64,000 bases of DNA from Streptomyces sclerotialus. Lineage in GTDB: Bacteria > Actinomycetota > Actinomycetes > Streptomycetales > Streptomycetaceae. The stretch covers positions 124,001-188,000 of the forward strand of contig JODX01000001.1 in assembly GCA_000719105.1 (NCBI GenBank). The letters run 5' to 3'. The notes beneath the pieces were generated by a model. The model saw nothing but the letters and a program-made list of their open reading frames with translations. It did no database searches and was not told the origin of the DNA. Numbering within the stretch: position 1 is the stretch's first letter; each line of letters starts with the position of its first letter. This document shows positions 38,695-47,356 of the stretch, one piece after another. The translations under genes and the position numbers were made by a program.

Positions 38695-39861
38695 CTACGC
38701 CGTTGCCATGAGAGCGAACAGCCGGTCGTGAATGTCGGCGACGATACGCTCCTGCCGCCACGGGCTCAGTTCGCGAGCGGCGCTGAAGACCACGTTCATC
38801 CCTCCGCCACCCCTCGTCTCCTCCAACTCCGCGATGGCCTCGGCCAGCGTAGTAACGGCGGCGTCGATCTCGCGCTGCCGAATGTAGGCGAGCGTAAGGT
38901 TGCCCAGCACGATCGCACGTGACTTTCGCCGATCCTGCAGATCGGCGGCCGTCGTCTCCAAGAGCGTCTGTGCGCGTCGGTGCTGCCCGAGGGACAGATA
39001 ACAGGACCCTGCCAAGCGGCCGAACTGGGTGGAAGACACCAGGTCGGCGGCGGCGTCCATCCCGTCCGCCTTTTCCAGCTGTCGCTGGGCTGCGGCAAGG
39101 GCCAGCTCGCAGTCTCTCGCTTCGCCCAGCATGGCGTGCGCTTCACCGGCATGAAGAAGTGCGAGGCCAGTCACGGCTGGGCTGGTGGACCGCGCGGTTT
39201 CGGCGGCCTGAAGGGCCAGGGTCAAACCGTTACGCGGATCCCGGGCCCCGTAGAGGGCGACGTAGCAGGTTCTCAGGAGGGCTCGTCCTTCGAGCGTGTG
39301 ATCGCGTAAGCGCCTGGCCACCTGGATGCTCTCGCCGTAGTAACCACGTGCCGTCGCGTGGTCCCGCCGCTGTGAGGCGTCCCAGACGAGTTGCCCCATG
39401 AGCGTGAGGGCGTCTGCCTGAAGAGCCAGGAACTCTCGCTCCGCTCGCCCACGCGGGGCCTTTTGCGCTATGGAAGTGATCAAGCTGAGCTGCTCTCCGC
39501 CCTTCGCCAGCAGGCTGGCGGAGGGAGCCCGGTCGTACTGGGCTGCGAGATCGTAGAACTGGCGCCGGAGATCCGCTGCAGTCGACAGATCCGCAGTGCT
39601 GGGGTCGGGGAGCGCGCGCTCCTGACGCACCTGCTCGCCACCCTCTCGCTCGTTCTGATCCTTCAGGAGATCGACGAGTCCTTCGGCGGAGACCTTGAGG
39701 GCATCGGCGAGACGGGGGCGTATCCACGGCTGGGGAGATGAGGTGCCTCGTTCCCAGCGCACGATCGTGGAACGGTCCACACCGAGCCGCTCAGCCAGTC
39801 CCTCCTGCGTGAGGCCCACGACTTGGCGTCGCTCGGCAAGCCGCTGCCGTCTGGGTGGCAT
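38695..39861 (-). CDS. HTH/XRE regulator with tetratricopeptide-like repeats
   Basis: 388 residues from ATG 39861 (MPPRRQRLAERR). An XRE helix-turn-helix at about 6-60 (LTQEGLAERLGVDRSTIVRWERG) is followed by helical TPR-type repeats through the C-terminus. It resembles transcriptional regulators found next to Streptomyces secondary-metabolite genes. It is divergent from the lanthipeptide operon across a 406-base spacer, so it may control both that and its own downstream genes. Confidence 0.86.
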   Translation of the reverse strand: MPPRRQRLAERRQVVGLTQEGLAERLGVDRSTIVRWERGTSSPQPWIRPRLADALKVSAEGLVDLLKDQNEREGGEQVRQERALPDPSTADLSTAADLRRQFYDLAAQYDRAPSASLLAKGGEQLSLITSIAQKAPRGRAEREFLALQADALTLMGQLVWDASQRRDHATARGYYGESIQVARRLRDHTLEGRALLRTCYVALYGARDPRNGLTLALQAAETARSTSPAVTGLALLHAGEAHAMLGEARDCELALAAAQRQLEKADGMDAAADLVSSTQFGRLAGSCYLSLGQHRRAQTLLETTAADLQDRRKSRAIVLGNLTLAYIRQREIDAAVTTLAEAIAELEETRGGGGMNVVFSAARELSPWRQERIVADIHDRLFALMATA

Positions 39862-40267
39862 GAGCTCGACCCCCGATTCCCTCAACGTCTCGCACGGGCC
39901 GAACACCCAGGTCATGCCCGTCGATGCCACATGGATGCGTCACTTGTGCATCAAATCCGCTCTGGTAGCCCCAGGGGCTGACCCGCTTGTGTAGGTGACC
40001 ACATCCCACACGACGAAGGGACCTTGACGGTGTCGGCCGCACGCACCAATGGCCCCAAGCATTGCATGAGAGCCAGACCGGCATCTCGTTGCGCGGCGGA
40101 GCGGAGGAGACCGCTGCCCGACGGGCCTGATGCCACCGTCGAGCCACCGGGCGGCCTCCGCGCCGGCGCGAGGCGCTCCGCTCCTGATCCACTAGTCCAG
40201 AGTCCGCGCCGGTCCCGCAACGCCCGCCTCAATGTGCTCGGCGCGCCCGCCGAGAAGGAGACCACGC
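39862..40267. other. 406-base divergent spacer of the lanthipeptide locus
   Basis: No convincing gene. It holds a GATGC-N9-GCATC inverted repeat at 39934-39952 close to the regulator start, and an AAGGAG ribosome site at 40255-40260 for the methyltransferase. Both divergent promoters must lie here. Confidence 0.6.
39934..39952. promoter_or_regulatory. inverted repeat, candidate operator of the TPR regulator
   Basis: GATGC-GTCACTTGT-GCATC, about 75 bases upstream of the regulator ATG. Its short arms make chance occurrence possible. Confidence 0.4.
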
Positions 40268-41515
40268 GTGGATAACGTCCCCGGCATGACCACTGAGACT
40301 GGCCAACAGGCCACGTCCGCACAGCACCTGCGCGATGCCATGGTGCGGCAGCTCATCGACCTAGGGGCCGCCCGAAGTCCCCGTGTCCTGGCGGCATTCC
40401 GCACCGTCTCCCGCCACCTGGCCACACCGCAGGTGGACATGGCGAAGGCGTACGAGGCCGAATCCGCCACGATCACCAAAACCGACGAGAACGGCGTGGA
40501 CATCAGCTCGGTGTCCGCTCCGCGGGTGCAGGCCATGCAGATCGAACAGGCCGACCTCGCGCCGGGCATGACCGTGCTGGAGATCGGCTCCGGCGGCCCG
40601 AACGCCGCCTACCTCGCGGAGATGGTCGGCGACCAGGGGCACGTCGTCACCGTGGACATCGATGAAGATGTCACCGCGCGTGCGGAACGCTTCCTGGCGG
40701 AGACCGGTTACGACCGGCACGTCACCGTGGTGACTGCGGACGCCGAAGCCGGTGTTCCCGTGCATGCGCCGTACGACCGCATCATCGTCACCGTGCAGGC
40801 TGCCGACATCCCGCCTGCCTGGATTCATCAGCTCAAGGATGGCGGTCGGCTCGTCGTGCCACTGCGGATGCGTGGCATGACCCGCTCGGTCGCCTTTGTT
40901 CGTAACGGCGAACGGCTGGTCAGCGACGACATCCAACTGTGCGGCTTCGTACCGATGCGAGGCGCCGGAGAGAACCGTATGCGTCTGGCAGTCCTGCACG
41001 AGGCCGACGGCGAAGAGGTCGCCCTGCGCCTGGACGGACATCCCGAGCCCGACGTCCCGGCCCTGAGCGCCGCGCTTTACGAGCCCGGCACCGAGGTGTG
41101 GTCCGGGGTCACGGTCGGCGGCATGGAGTCGAAGGACCACCTGGACCTCTGGCTCACGACCGCCCTGGACAACCTGCCCTTGATGGCGGCGAAGCCCGCG
41201 GCCCGGCACCGCGGCATCGTCGCCGCGGCCTCCCCGATCGGTATCCCGGCCCTGGTGGACGGAGGCAGCCTCGCCTACCGCACATCGCGCCGGACCGACG
41301 ATCCTGATCGGTGGGAACTGGGCGCGCTCGGCCACGGCCCTGAAGGCCAGAAGACCGCCGAGCGCCTGGTCGAGGAGATCCAGGCGTGGGACCGCGAACA
41401 CCGAGGCCAACAGGCGCGCATCGAGGTTCATCCGGCGGGCACACCGAGCGACCGGCTTCCTTCGGGACAGGTCGTCGACCGGCCGCACACGCGGATCACC
41501 ATCTCCTGGCCGTGA
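40268..41515 (+). CDS. lanthipeptide-cluster PCMT-type O-methyltransferase (FxLD system, LanS-like)
   Basis: 415 residues from GTG 40268, eight bases after AAGGAG; ATG 40286 is an alternative. The SAM site is VLEIGSGGP (103-111) and the N-terminal half matches protein L-isoaspartate O-methyltransferases. The C-terminal half (about 230-415) is the extension seen in FxLD-system methyltransferases. In related clusters the enzyme methylates a core Asp of the modified peptide, giving succinimide or isoaspartate. It opens the operon; the precursor gene follows. Confidence 0.88.
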   Translation: MDNVPGMTTETGQQATSAQHLRDAMVRQLIDLGAARSPRVLAAFRTVSRHLATPQVDMAKAYEAESATITKTDENGVDISSVSAPRVQAMQIEQADLAPGMTVLEIGSGGPNAAYLAEMVGDQGHVVTVDIDEDVTARAERFLAETGYDRHVTVVTADAEAGVPVHAPYDRIIVTVQAADIPPAWIHQLKDGGRLVVPLRMRGMTRSVAFVRNGERLVSDDIQLCGFVPMRGAGENRMRLAVLHEADGEEVALRLDGHPEPDVPALSAALYEPGTEVWSGVTVGGMESKDHLDLWLTTALDNLPLMAAKPAARHRGIVAAASPIGIPALVDGGSLAYRTSRRTDDPDRWELGALGHGPEGQKTAERLVEEIQAWDREHRGQQARIEVHPAGTPSDRLPSGQVVDRPHTRITISWP

Positions 41516-41603
41516 CCCGGTCAGCGTCGCGATCAGGTGGCACCACCAGTACAACCCGGACGACCCGGTACATCCACCCACCCCTCTGACTGAGGAGAAC
41601 GTG

Positions 41604-41783
41604 ATGACACAGAACACCACGCTGGACACGGGCACGACGTTCACGGCCGTCGGAGGGTCGGACTTCGACCTCGACATCGAGACCGTGGCCTCGGCGCCCG
41701 TGCTCGGAGCGCTGCTGAACGACACCGGTGACGGCTGCGGGTCGACCTGCCAGTCCGCCTGCTCCAACAGCACTTGCGGCTGA
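41604..41783 (+). CDS. FxLD-family class I lanthipeptide precursor
   Basis: 59 residues from ATG 41604 (GAGGAG site; a GTG at 41601 adds one residue). The leader has F21-D-L-D24, equivalent to the FNLD recognition motif of nisin-type leaders bound by LanB. The likely core is the C-terminal third, with cysteines at 45, 49, 53 and 58 and Ser/Thr at 41, 47, 48, 51, 54, 56 and 57, allowing up to four (methyl)lanthionine rings. D40 and D43 are candidate targets of the methyltransferase. The leader/core cleavage site is not obvious. Confidence 0.92.
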   Translation: MTQNTTLDTGTTFTAVGGSDFDLDIETVASAPVLGALLNDTGDGCGSTCQSACSNSTCG

Positions 41784-41798
41784 CCCGGCCCCGCCTGA

Positions 41799-41830
41799 GG
41801 GTTGCCGGGCGGACTGCTGCCCGGCAACCC
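41799..41830 (+). terminator. 12-bp hairpin between precursor and LanB genes
   Basis: Perfect arms GGGTTGCCGGGC (41799-41810) and GCCCGGCAACCC (41819-41830) with an 8-base loop. Its position suits a partial terminator or mRNA stabiliser that raises precursor transcript over the enzyme genes. Confidence 0.75.
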
Positions 41831-41857
41831 AGCCACCGAGAAGAAGGAGGCTCAGCC

Positions 41858-44800
41858 GTGTATCACCGGGTTGACGCGAGCATGATCAGAGTGGCGGTCC
41901 TTCCGCTGGCGGCGAGGCCGCCCTCCTGCCCTGCTCTGGTCGGTGACACTGCCGCCGACGCTGAGAACTGCCGCCAATGGATCGCCCGGACCTGGGCCGA
42001 CGACACTCTCGCCGATGCCATCGAACTCGCCGCGCCCGAGCTGGCTGCCGGCATCCGCAAGGTGCTCGACGGCACAGCCCGTGTCTCCCGCGTCCGCCGC
42101 GCCGCCCTTTCCCTGACCCGCTACCTCCTGCGCATGCAATACCGCGCCACCCCGTTCGGTCTGTTCGCCGGTGCCACCGCCCTGCGCGTCGGCCCTGCCA
42201 CACACGTGAGCTGGGGCCCCCAGCACAAGGCGTTCGCCAGAGCCGACGCCGTCTGGCTGCACGACGTCATCACCGCCTTGGAGCAGCTTCCGGGCGTGCT
42301 TCAAGACCTGCTCGTGGTAGCCGATCCGACATGCACCGTGCGGGGATCACACATCACTGTCCCGCACCAGCCCGGCACCATCGGCCCCACGGAGACGACC
42401 CTGCGGCGCACACGAGCCGCGGAGATGGTGCTTGACCTGGCTGAGTCCCCCATCGTCGTCCGTGACGTCGTGGCCAAGCTGCGCGCCGACTATCCCGACA
42501 GCGACCCGCAGGCGATCGAGGCCATGGTGCGCGACCTCGTTGCCCATCGGGTACTGCTCAGCAGCCTTCACGCACCGATGACTTCCGACGACGCCCTCGG
42601 CCACCTCATCACACAGCTCGACGACACAGGGGCGGCCGTTCCGGCGGCGGTAGAGGACAAGCTGCGTCACGTACACCAGCTCCTCCGCCAGCACGACCGG
42701 GCCCACCCGGGTGAGCAGCGAGCCGTCCGCGCGCAGGCCACCGCCGCGATGACCGGCATGAGCCGGGTGGCGAACCGCACGCTCGCGGTGAACCTGCGCC
42801 CCGACTGCGACATCGTCCTGCCCGAGGAGGTGGCGCGGGAGGCGCAGCGGGCCCTGGACGTCATCACGCGCATCACCCCGTTCCCGAACGGCACACCTGC
42901 CTGGCAGGAGTACCGCACCCGGTTCCTGGAGCGGTACAGCCTGGGCACCGTCGTACCCGTAGGGGAGCTGACCGACCCGGACACCGGCCTCGGTTTCCCT
43001 GTGGGCTACCGCGGGACCGTCCTCAAACGCCCCGTCCTGCCCACGACGCCCCGCGACGAACACCTCCTCGCTCTGGCCCAGGACGCCGCCCTCACCAACC
43101 GGCGGGAGATCGAACTCACCGAGGACGACATCGAGGCACTGTCAGCCGGAACGCCCACCCAGGTCCCTGCGCACATCGAGTTCCACTTCACGGTGCTCGC
43201 GCACTCCACGCGACCTTTGGACGAAGGCCGCTTCACGCTGTCCACCGTGGGGCTGTCCCTCGCGGCCGGCATCACCACGGGCCGGTTCCTGACCATGCTT
43301 GAGCCGCGAGACTACGACCGCGTGTCCGCCGTCCACGCTTCTCTGCCCACCCTCGCCAGCGAGGCCGTACGCGGCCAGGTCTCCGGCCCGCCGCTGAAGG
43401 TGCCGATCAACAACGTCAGCCGAGCGCCCCACATGACCGGTGAGCTGCTGTCCATCGGCGAGCACAACCCGAAGGCGAGCCTCAACCTGGACGATCTCGG
43501 TGTGGTGGCCGACACCGGCCATCTCTACCTGGTGTCCCTGTCCACCGGCCGGCTCGTCGAGCCGTCGGTGCTGAACGCCGTGGAGCTGAGCAACAGCACC
43601 CATCCCCTGATCCGCTTCGTGTGCGAGGTCCATCGCTCCCACACCGCAGTCCTTCTGCCGTTCTCTTGGGGAGCCGCGGCCCGCCTGCCGTTCCTTCCGG
43701 AGGTACGCGTCGGCCGGACGGTCCTGTCTGCTGCCTGCTGGCGCCTGCGTGCCCGAGATCTGGGAACTGATGACGACTGGAAGGCCCGCCTCACCAACTG
43801 GCGCATCCAGTACGGCGTACCGCGTACCGTTTACGTCGGCAGCAGCGACCAGCGCCTACGACTCGACCTTGACGACCTCACCCACCAGCAGCTCCTGCGG
43901 GCGGAGCTGACCCGCCACAGCACCGCCGTACTGCACGAGGCGCCGGAGGAGAGCGCCTTCGGCTGGATCGGCCGGGCCCACGAGGTGACCATGCTTTTCG
44001 CCTCCGATCAGCGGCGCCTCCCCGCCCCTGTGCGCCGTACGAAGGTCATGCCTCGCCGTGACTCCGGACGCTTCCCCGGCACATCGGAGTGGGCCTACCT
44101 GAAGCTCTACGGCAGCACGGCACGCGCGCCGGAGGTGCTTACCGCGCACGTGCCACGGCTGCTGCGCGAGTGGGACGGGCAGCAGGCCGAGTGGTGGTTC
44201 ATCCGGTACGCCGACCCAGACGCACACCTGCGGATCCGCTTGAAACTGCGCACACCGGCAGCCTTCGGCACGGTGGCGCAGCACGCGGCCGTGTGGGCGG
44301 CCGAGCTGCGCGAGGACGGACTGATCCAGCACGTGAGCTGGGACACCGACCATCCGGAGACCGGCCGCTACGGAACCGGCACTGCGCTGGAAGCCGCCGA
44401 GCAATTCTTCGTCGCCGACTCCGCAGCGGCCCTCACGCAGATGTCCCTGGGGGCGCCCGCCGAACTGCAGCCTGCCGTCACCGCCGGGTCCTTCGTGGAC
44501 ATCACCACCAGCTTTCTGGGCTCCGCTCAGGCCGGGTACGACTGGCTCATCCGGCACCTGTCACGGTCCGACGGCCGGCCTGTGCGCCGCAGCGTCCAAG
44601 AGCTTGCCCGGAGCCTGGCGGGCACGGCACCGGAGGAATCCGTCCTGCGGGGCCTGGGAGGCGGCAGCGAGCGCGTTGCCCAGGCCTGGACGCTGCGACG
44701 CGCCGCCCTCGGCAGTTACCGGCAGGTACTCAAAGCCGCCGGCGTTGTCCCGGCGACCGTCCTGCCGTCCCTGTTGCACATGCACCACAACCGTGTCGCG

Positions 44801-44893
44801 GGCATCGACCGGGATGCCGAGGCAACCTGCCGCCGACTCGCCCGCTCCGCCGCTCTCTCCTTGACCACCCGCGTCGAAGGAGCACTGCGGTGA
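41858..44893 (+). CDS. lanB: lanthipeptide dehydratase LanB (full-length)
   Basis: 1011 residues from GTG 41858, eight bases after AAGGAGG. The N-terminal glutamylation region (about 1-690) shows LSLTRYLLRMQYRATPFGLFAGA, a conserved LanB block. The C-terminal elimination (SpaB_C) domain begins near 745: EWAYLKLYGS, then WWFIRYADPDAHLRIRLKL. It uses glutamyl-tRNA to glutamylate Ser/Thr of the precursor, then removes glutamate to give dehydro residues. It overlaps the LanC gene start by four bases. Confidence 0.93.
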   Translation: MYHRVDASMIRVAVLPLAARPPSCPALVGDTAADAENCRQWIARTWADDTLADAIELAAPELAAGIRKVLDGTARVSRVRRAALSLTRYLLRMQYRATPFGLFAGATALRVGPATHVSWGPQHKAFARADAVWLHDVITALEQLPGVLQDLLVVADPTCTVRGSHITVPHQPGTIGPTETTLRRTRAAEMVLDLAESPIVVRDVVAKLRADYPDSDPQAIEAMVRDLVAHRVLLSSLHAPMTSDDALGHLITQLDDTGAAVPAAVEDKLRHVHQLLRQHDRAHPGEQRAVRAQATAAMTGMSRVANRTLAVNLRPDCDIVLPEEVAREAQRALDVITRITPFPNGTPAWQEYRTRFLERYSLGTVVPVGELTDPDTGLGFPVGYRGTVLKRPVLPTTPRDEHLLALAQDAALTNRREIELTEDDIEALSAGTPTQVPAHIEFHFTVLAHSTRPLDEGRFTLSTVGLSLAAGITTGRFLTMLEPRDYDRVSAVHASLPTLASEAVRGQVSGPPLKVPINNVSRAPHMTGELLSIGEHNPKASLNLDDLGVVADTGHLYLVSLSTGRLVEPSVLNAVELSNSTHPLIRFVCEVHRSHTAVLLPFSWGAAARLPFLPEVRVGRTVLSAACWRLRARDLGTDDDWKARLTNWRIQYGVPRTVYVGSSDQRLRLDLDDLTHQQLLRAELTRHSTAVLHEAPEESAFGWIGRAHEVTMLFASDQRRLPAPVRRTKVMPRRDSGRFPGTSEWAYLKLYGSTARAPEVLTAHVPRLLREWDGQQAEWWFIRYADPDAHLRIRLKLRTPAAFGTVAQHAAVWAAELREDGLIQHVSWDTDHPETGRYGTGTALEAAEQFFVADSAAALTQMSLGAPAELQPAVTAGSFVDITTSFLGSAQAGYDWLIRHLSRSDGRPVRRSVQELARSLAGTAPEESVLRGLGGGSERVAQAWTLRRAALGSYRQVLKAAGVVPATVLPSLLHMHHNRVAGIDRDAEATCRRLARSAALSLTTRVEGALR

Positions 44894-46038
44894 CCATCGC
44901 CCCGCTTGGCGCCGGCACTGCTCCGACCACCCGGCAGTCCCTCGCTCACGGCTCTCTCGGAACAGCCGTGCTTCACATCGAGCGCGCTCGCCGCGGATCC
45001 GGCCAATGGCCGGCCGTCCACCGGCAGCTCTCCGCGATCGGTCCCCTGATCAACGGTGACCAGGCGAACCTGTACCTCGGCGCACCCGCCATGACGTACG
45101 TCCTCCACCTGGCCGCCGCGGGCACCGACCGGTACGCGGGTGCGTTGCACGCGCTCGACGGGATTGTGGCCGCGCACGTCCGGCGCCGCCTCGATGCCGC
45201 TCACGCGCGCATCGACGCGGGCCGCTTCGCCGCCTTCGCCGAGTACGACGTGTTCCGTGGACTGACCGGAATCGGTGCGCTGCTCCTGCGCCGACGGCCA
45301 GAAGGTGCGGAGATGAAGGGCATCTTGGAGTACCTGGTCCGTCTCACCGAGCCGGTGACCGGCCTTGTCGGCGAGCCTCTGCCCGGCTGGTGGGTCGGCC
45401 ACGCTCCGGCTAGCGACCAGACGGCCACTCCCGGCGGTCACGCAAACGTGGGCATGGCGCACGGCATCACCGGCCCCCTCGCCCTCCTCGCCCTGACCAA
45501 GCGCCATGGGATCACCGTCGACGGCCACGACACGGCCATACGCCGGATCTGCCGCTGGCTCGACCAGATCCGCGAGAGCGACCACCGCGGTACGCGCTGG
45601 CCCCGGTGGATCAGCACACATGGCCCGGCACCCGCCATACCGGCCGCGCCCTCTTGGTGCTACGGCACACCCGGCCTTGCCCGCGCCCAGCAGCACGCCG
45701 CCATCGCCCTGGGCGACGAGGACCGCAAGCGGATGGCGGAGCAGGCACTCCTGAGCTGCCTGTCCGACTCTCAGCATCTCGACCGAATCGCAGACCGCGG
45801 CCTGTGCCACGGCTTCGGCGGGCTGCTGCGTACGGTGCAGCGCGTTGCCGAGGACGCGGGGAACCCACAGGCGTTCACCGACCGACTCGACCTGCTCAGG
45901 CAGCGGTTCCTCATGGCTGACCCGCCAGAAGGGGCTGGCTTTCTCATGGGGTCGGCCGGAGCCGAGCTTGCATTCCAGGGAGCCGAGGACGGGGCGGAGC
46001 TCGTCAGTGACTGGGACGCCTGCCTCCTGCTGACCTGA
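44890..46038 (+). CDS. lanC: lanthionine synthetase C family cyclase LanC
   Basis: 382 residues from GTG 44890 (GTGA overlap with lanB). The zinc ligands are C257 in WCYGTPG and C306-H307 in LCHGFGG, and NVGMAHGITGPLALL is the GxxG toroid repeat. It adds precursor cysteine thiols to dehydro residues to close the rings. Length is close to the family norm. The following SpaB_C-like gene starts 11 bases downstream. Confidence 0.94.
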   Translation: MTIAPLGAGTAPTTRQSLAHGSLGTAVLHIERARRGSGQWPAVHRQLSAIGPLINGDQANLYLGAPAMTYVLHLAAAGTDRYAGALHALDGIVAAHVRRRLDAAHARIDAGRFAAFAEYDVFRGLTGIGALLLRRRPEGAEMKGILEYLVRLTEPVTGLVGEPLPGWWVGHAPASDQTATPGGHANVGMAHGITGPLALLALTKRHGITVDGHDTAIRRICRWLDQIRESDHRGTRWPRWISTHGPAPAIPAAPSWCYGTPGLARAQQHAAIALGDEDRKRMAEQALLSCLSDSQHLDRIADRGLCHGFGGLLRTVQRVAEDAGNPQAFTDRLDLLRQRFLMADPPEGAGFLMGSAGAELAFQGAEDGAELVSDWDACLLLT

Positions 46039-46049
46039 GAGGGAAAGCC

Positions 46050-47003
46050 GTGCAGCAGTACGACGCGGACCCAACCGAGGACGCGGTGCTGTCCGTCCTC
46101 TCCGGCACTCCGATCGAAGAGGCAGCCACCTCCGCCTGCACGACGCCAACCCGGCTGTCCGAGGCGGTGTCGCGGTACCGGGCCGCGGGCCGGGCCGCGC
46201 TCGGCGCCTGCCCCGACGGATGGGCCCAGGTGAACATCCAGTTCGCCGACCATTCCACAGCAGAACACGCCTTCCGGGCCTACCTCCTGCCGTCCCTCAG
46301 CATCACACCGATCGGCAAGTGGTGGTTCGTGCGCAAGCACCCCTGCTGGCGCCTGCGTGTCCGCCCGGCCCCGGGCGCGACCACCGGTCAGGCCCTCGCG
46401 CACATCACGGAGGCGGTCGACAGCGCGGTCTCCGGGGAAGTCGCCAAGGGCCGGCGGACTGTGCCGTACGAGCCGGAGACCGTTGCGTTCGGCGGTCCGG
46501 TGGGCATGGCGATCACCCACGATCTGTTCCACGCGGACAGCGTCGGCGTCCTCAACCGCCTTCACCGCGCCGCCGAAGGCGGAGAAGGGATGCTCGACAC
46601 CAAGCTCACCTCCCTGCTCGTCACCACGCTGATGCTGCGGGCCGTCGGCCTGGAATGGGGAGAGCAGGGTGACGTGTGGGGCCGGATCGAGGTTTTCCGC
46701 CCCTTGCCCGACGCCGTAGACCCGGACCACGTCAGCGGCATGGTCCAGCGGATGCGGCACCTCCTGTCGATCGACGCGGCTCCTGCCCTCGCCGACGGGC
46801 CGCTCGTTCCTCTACGCGAATGGGTAACCGGAATGGAACGTGGCGGGCAAGCCCTCGCGTCTGCCGCGGGCGAGGGACAGCTGCTGCTCGGCCTTCGGGG
46901 CATCCTCGCCCGGCACGTTCTCTTCCACTGGAACCGCATGGGCTTCAGCACGCGGCAGCAGGCCATCTGGTGCCGGGCCGCACGGCAAGCAATCCTCGGC
47001 TAA
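46050..47003 (+). CDS. stand-alone thiopeptide-type (SpaB_C/TIGR03891-like) protein
   Basis: 317 residues from GTG 46050 with a GAGAGGGA site. WAQVNIQFADHSTAEHAFRAY, then KWWFVRKHPCWRLRVRP and a C-terminal LHFHWNRMGF-like segment (VLFHWNRMGFS) match stand-alone versions of the LanB elimination domain. The full LanB already has its own. Homologues include the TbtD-type pyridine synthases and unassigned FxLD-cluster proteins, so it may catalyse an extra ring-forming or eliminating step, or assist LanB. The exact role is not known. Confidence 0.85.
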   Translation: MQQYDADPTEDAVLSVLSGTPIEEAATSACTTPTRLSEAVSRYRAAGRAALGACPDGWAQVNIQFADHSTAEHAFRAYLLPSLSITPIGKWWFVRKHPCWRLRVRPAPGATTGQALAHITEAVDSAVSGEVAKGRRTVPYEPETVAFGGPVGMAITHDLFHADSVGVLNRLHRAAEGGEGMLDTKLTSLLVTTLMLRAVGLEWGEQGDVWGRIEVFRPLPDAVDPDHVSGMVQRMRHLLSIDAAPALADGPLVPLREWVTGMERGGQALASAAGEGQLLLGLRGILARHVLFHWNRMGFSTRQQAIWCRAARQAILG

Positions 47004-47158
47004 AGACCTCCGGCCTGGCGTACCGCTTCAGCGAGCGCCGGGCCGCGCAATCTTGCAAGCCCGGCCAGATGCATCAAGCCGCTTTGCCTGCGGGGGATGG
47101 TGAAGGCTGCCTGCCGGTGGTACTGCGGCGAAGTCGCCAGCACAAGCAGAGGTAACTC

Positions 47159-47356
47159 CTATCCGATGAGAGAGCCCAGGAACCTAGCCCACGCTTCCGT
47201 CGATACCGAAAGGCGAGGGCCATCCGGCCGCTTCGAGTCCCGTATCAGAACACCAGCAGGTACATACGCGGCCTCCACACACTCAGTCTCACCGCCAGCG
47301 CTGTATGACGACTTGAACCACGCGTGCTCGGAGGCGGGCTGCGGGACGGCGGGCAT
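47159..47356 (-). CDS. DUF397 protein
   Basis: 65 residues: WFKSSYSAGGETECVEAAYVPAGVLIRDSKRPDGP is the complete DUF397 signature. The gene starts immediately after the stop of the DUF5753 regulator on the same strand. Such pairs are very common in Streptomyces, where the small protein is thought to modulate its XRE partner. Confidence 0.93.
   Translation of the reverse strand: MPAVPQPASEHAWFKSSYSAGGETECVEAAYVPAGVLIRDSKRPDGPRLSVSTEAWARFLGSLIG

Noticed and set aside
39791..40192. Minus-strand frame in the lanthipeptide divergent spacer
   Set aside because: Overlaps the start of the TPR regulator in another frame and lacks family resemblance.
46050..47003. PEARL-type (peptide aminoacyl-tRNA ligase) assignment
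   Set aside because: It resembles the elimination-domain half of LanB, whereas PEARLs resemble the glutamylation half.
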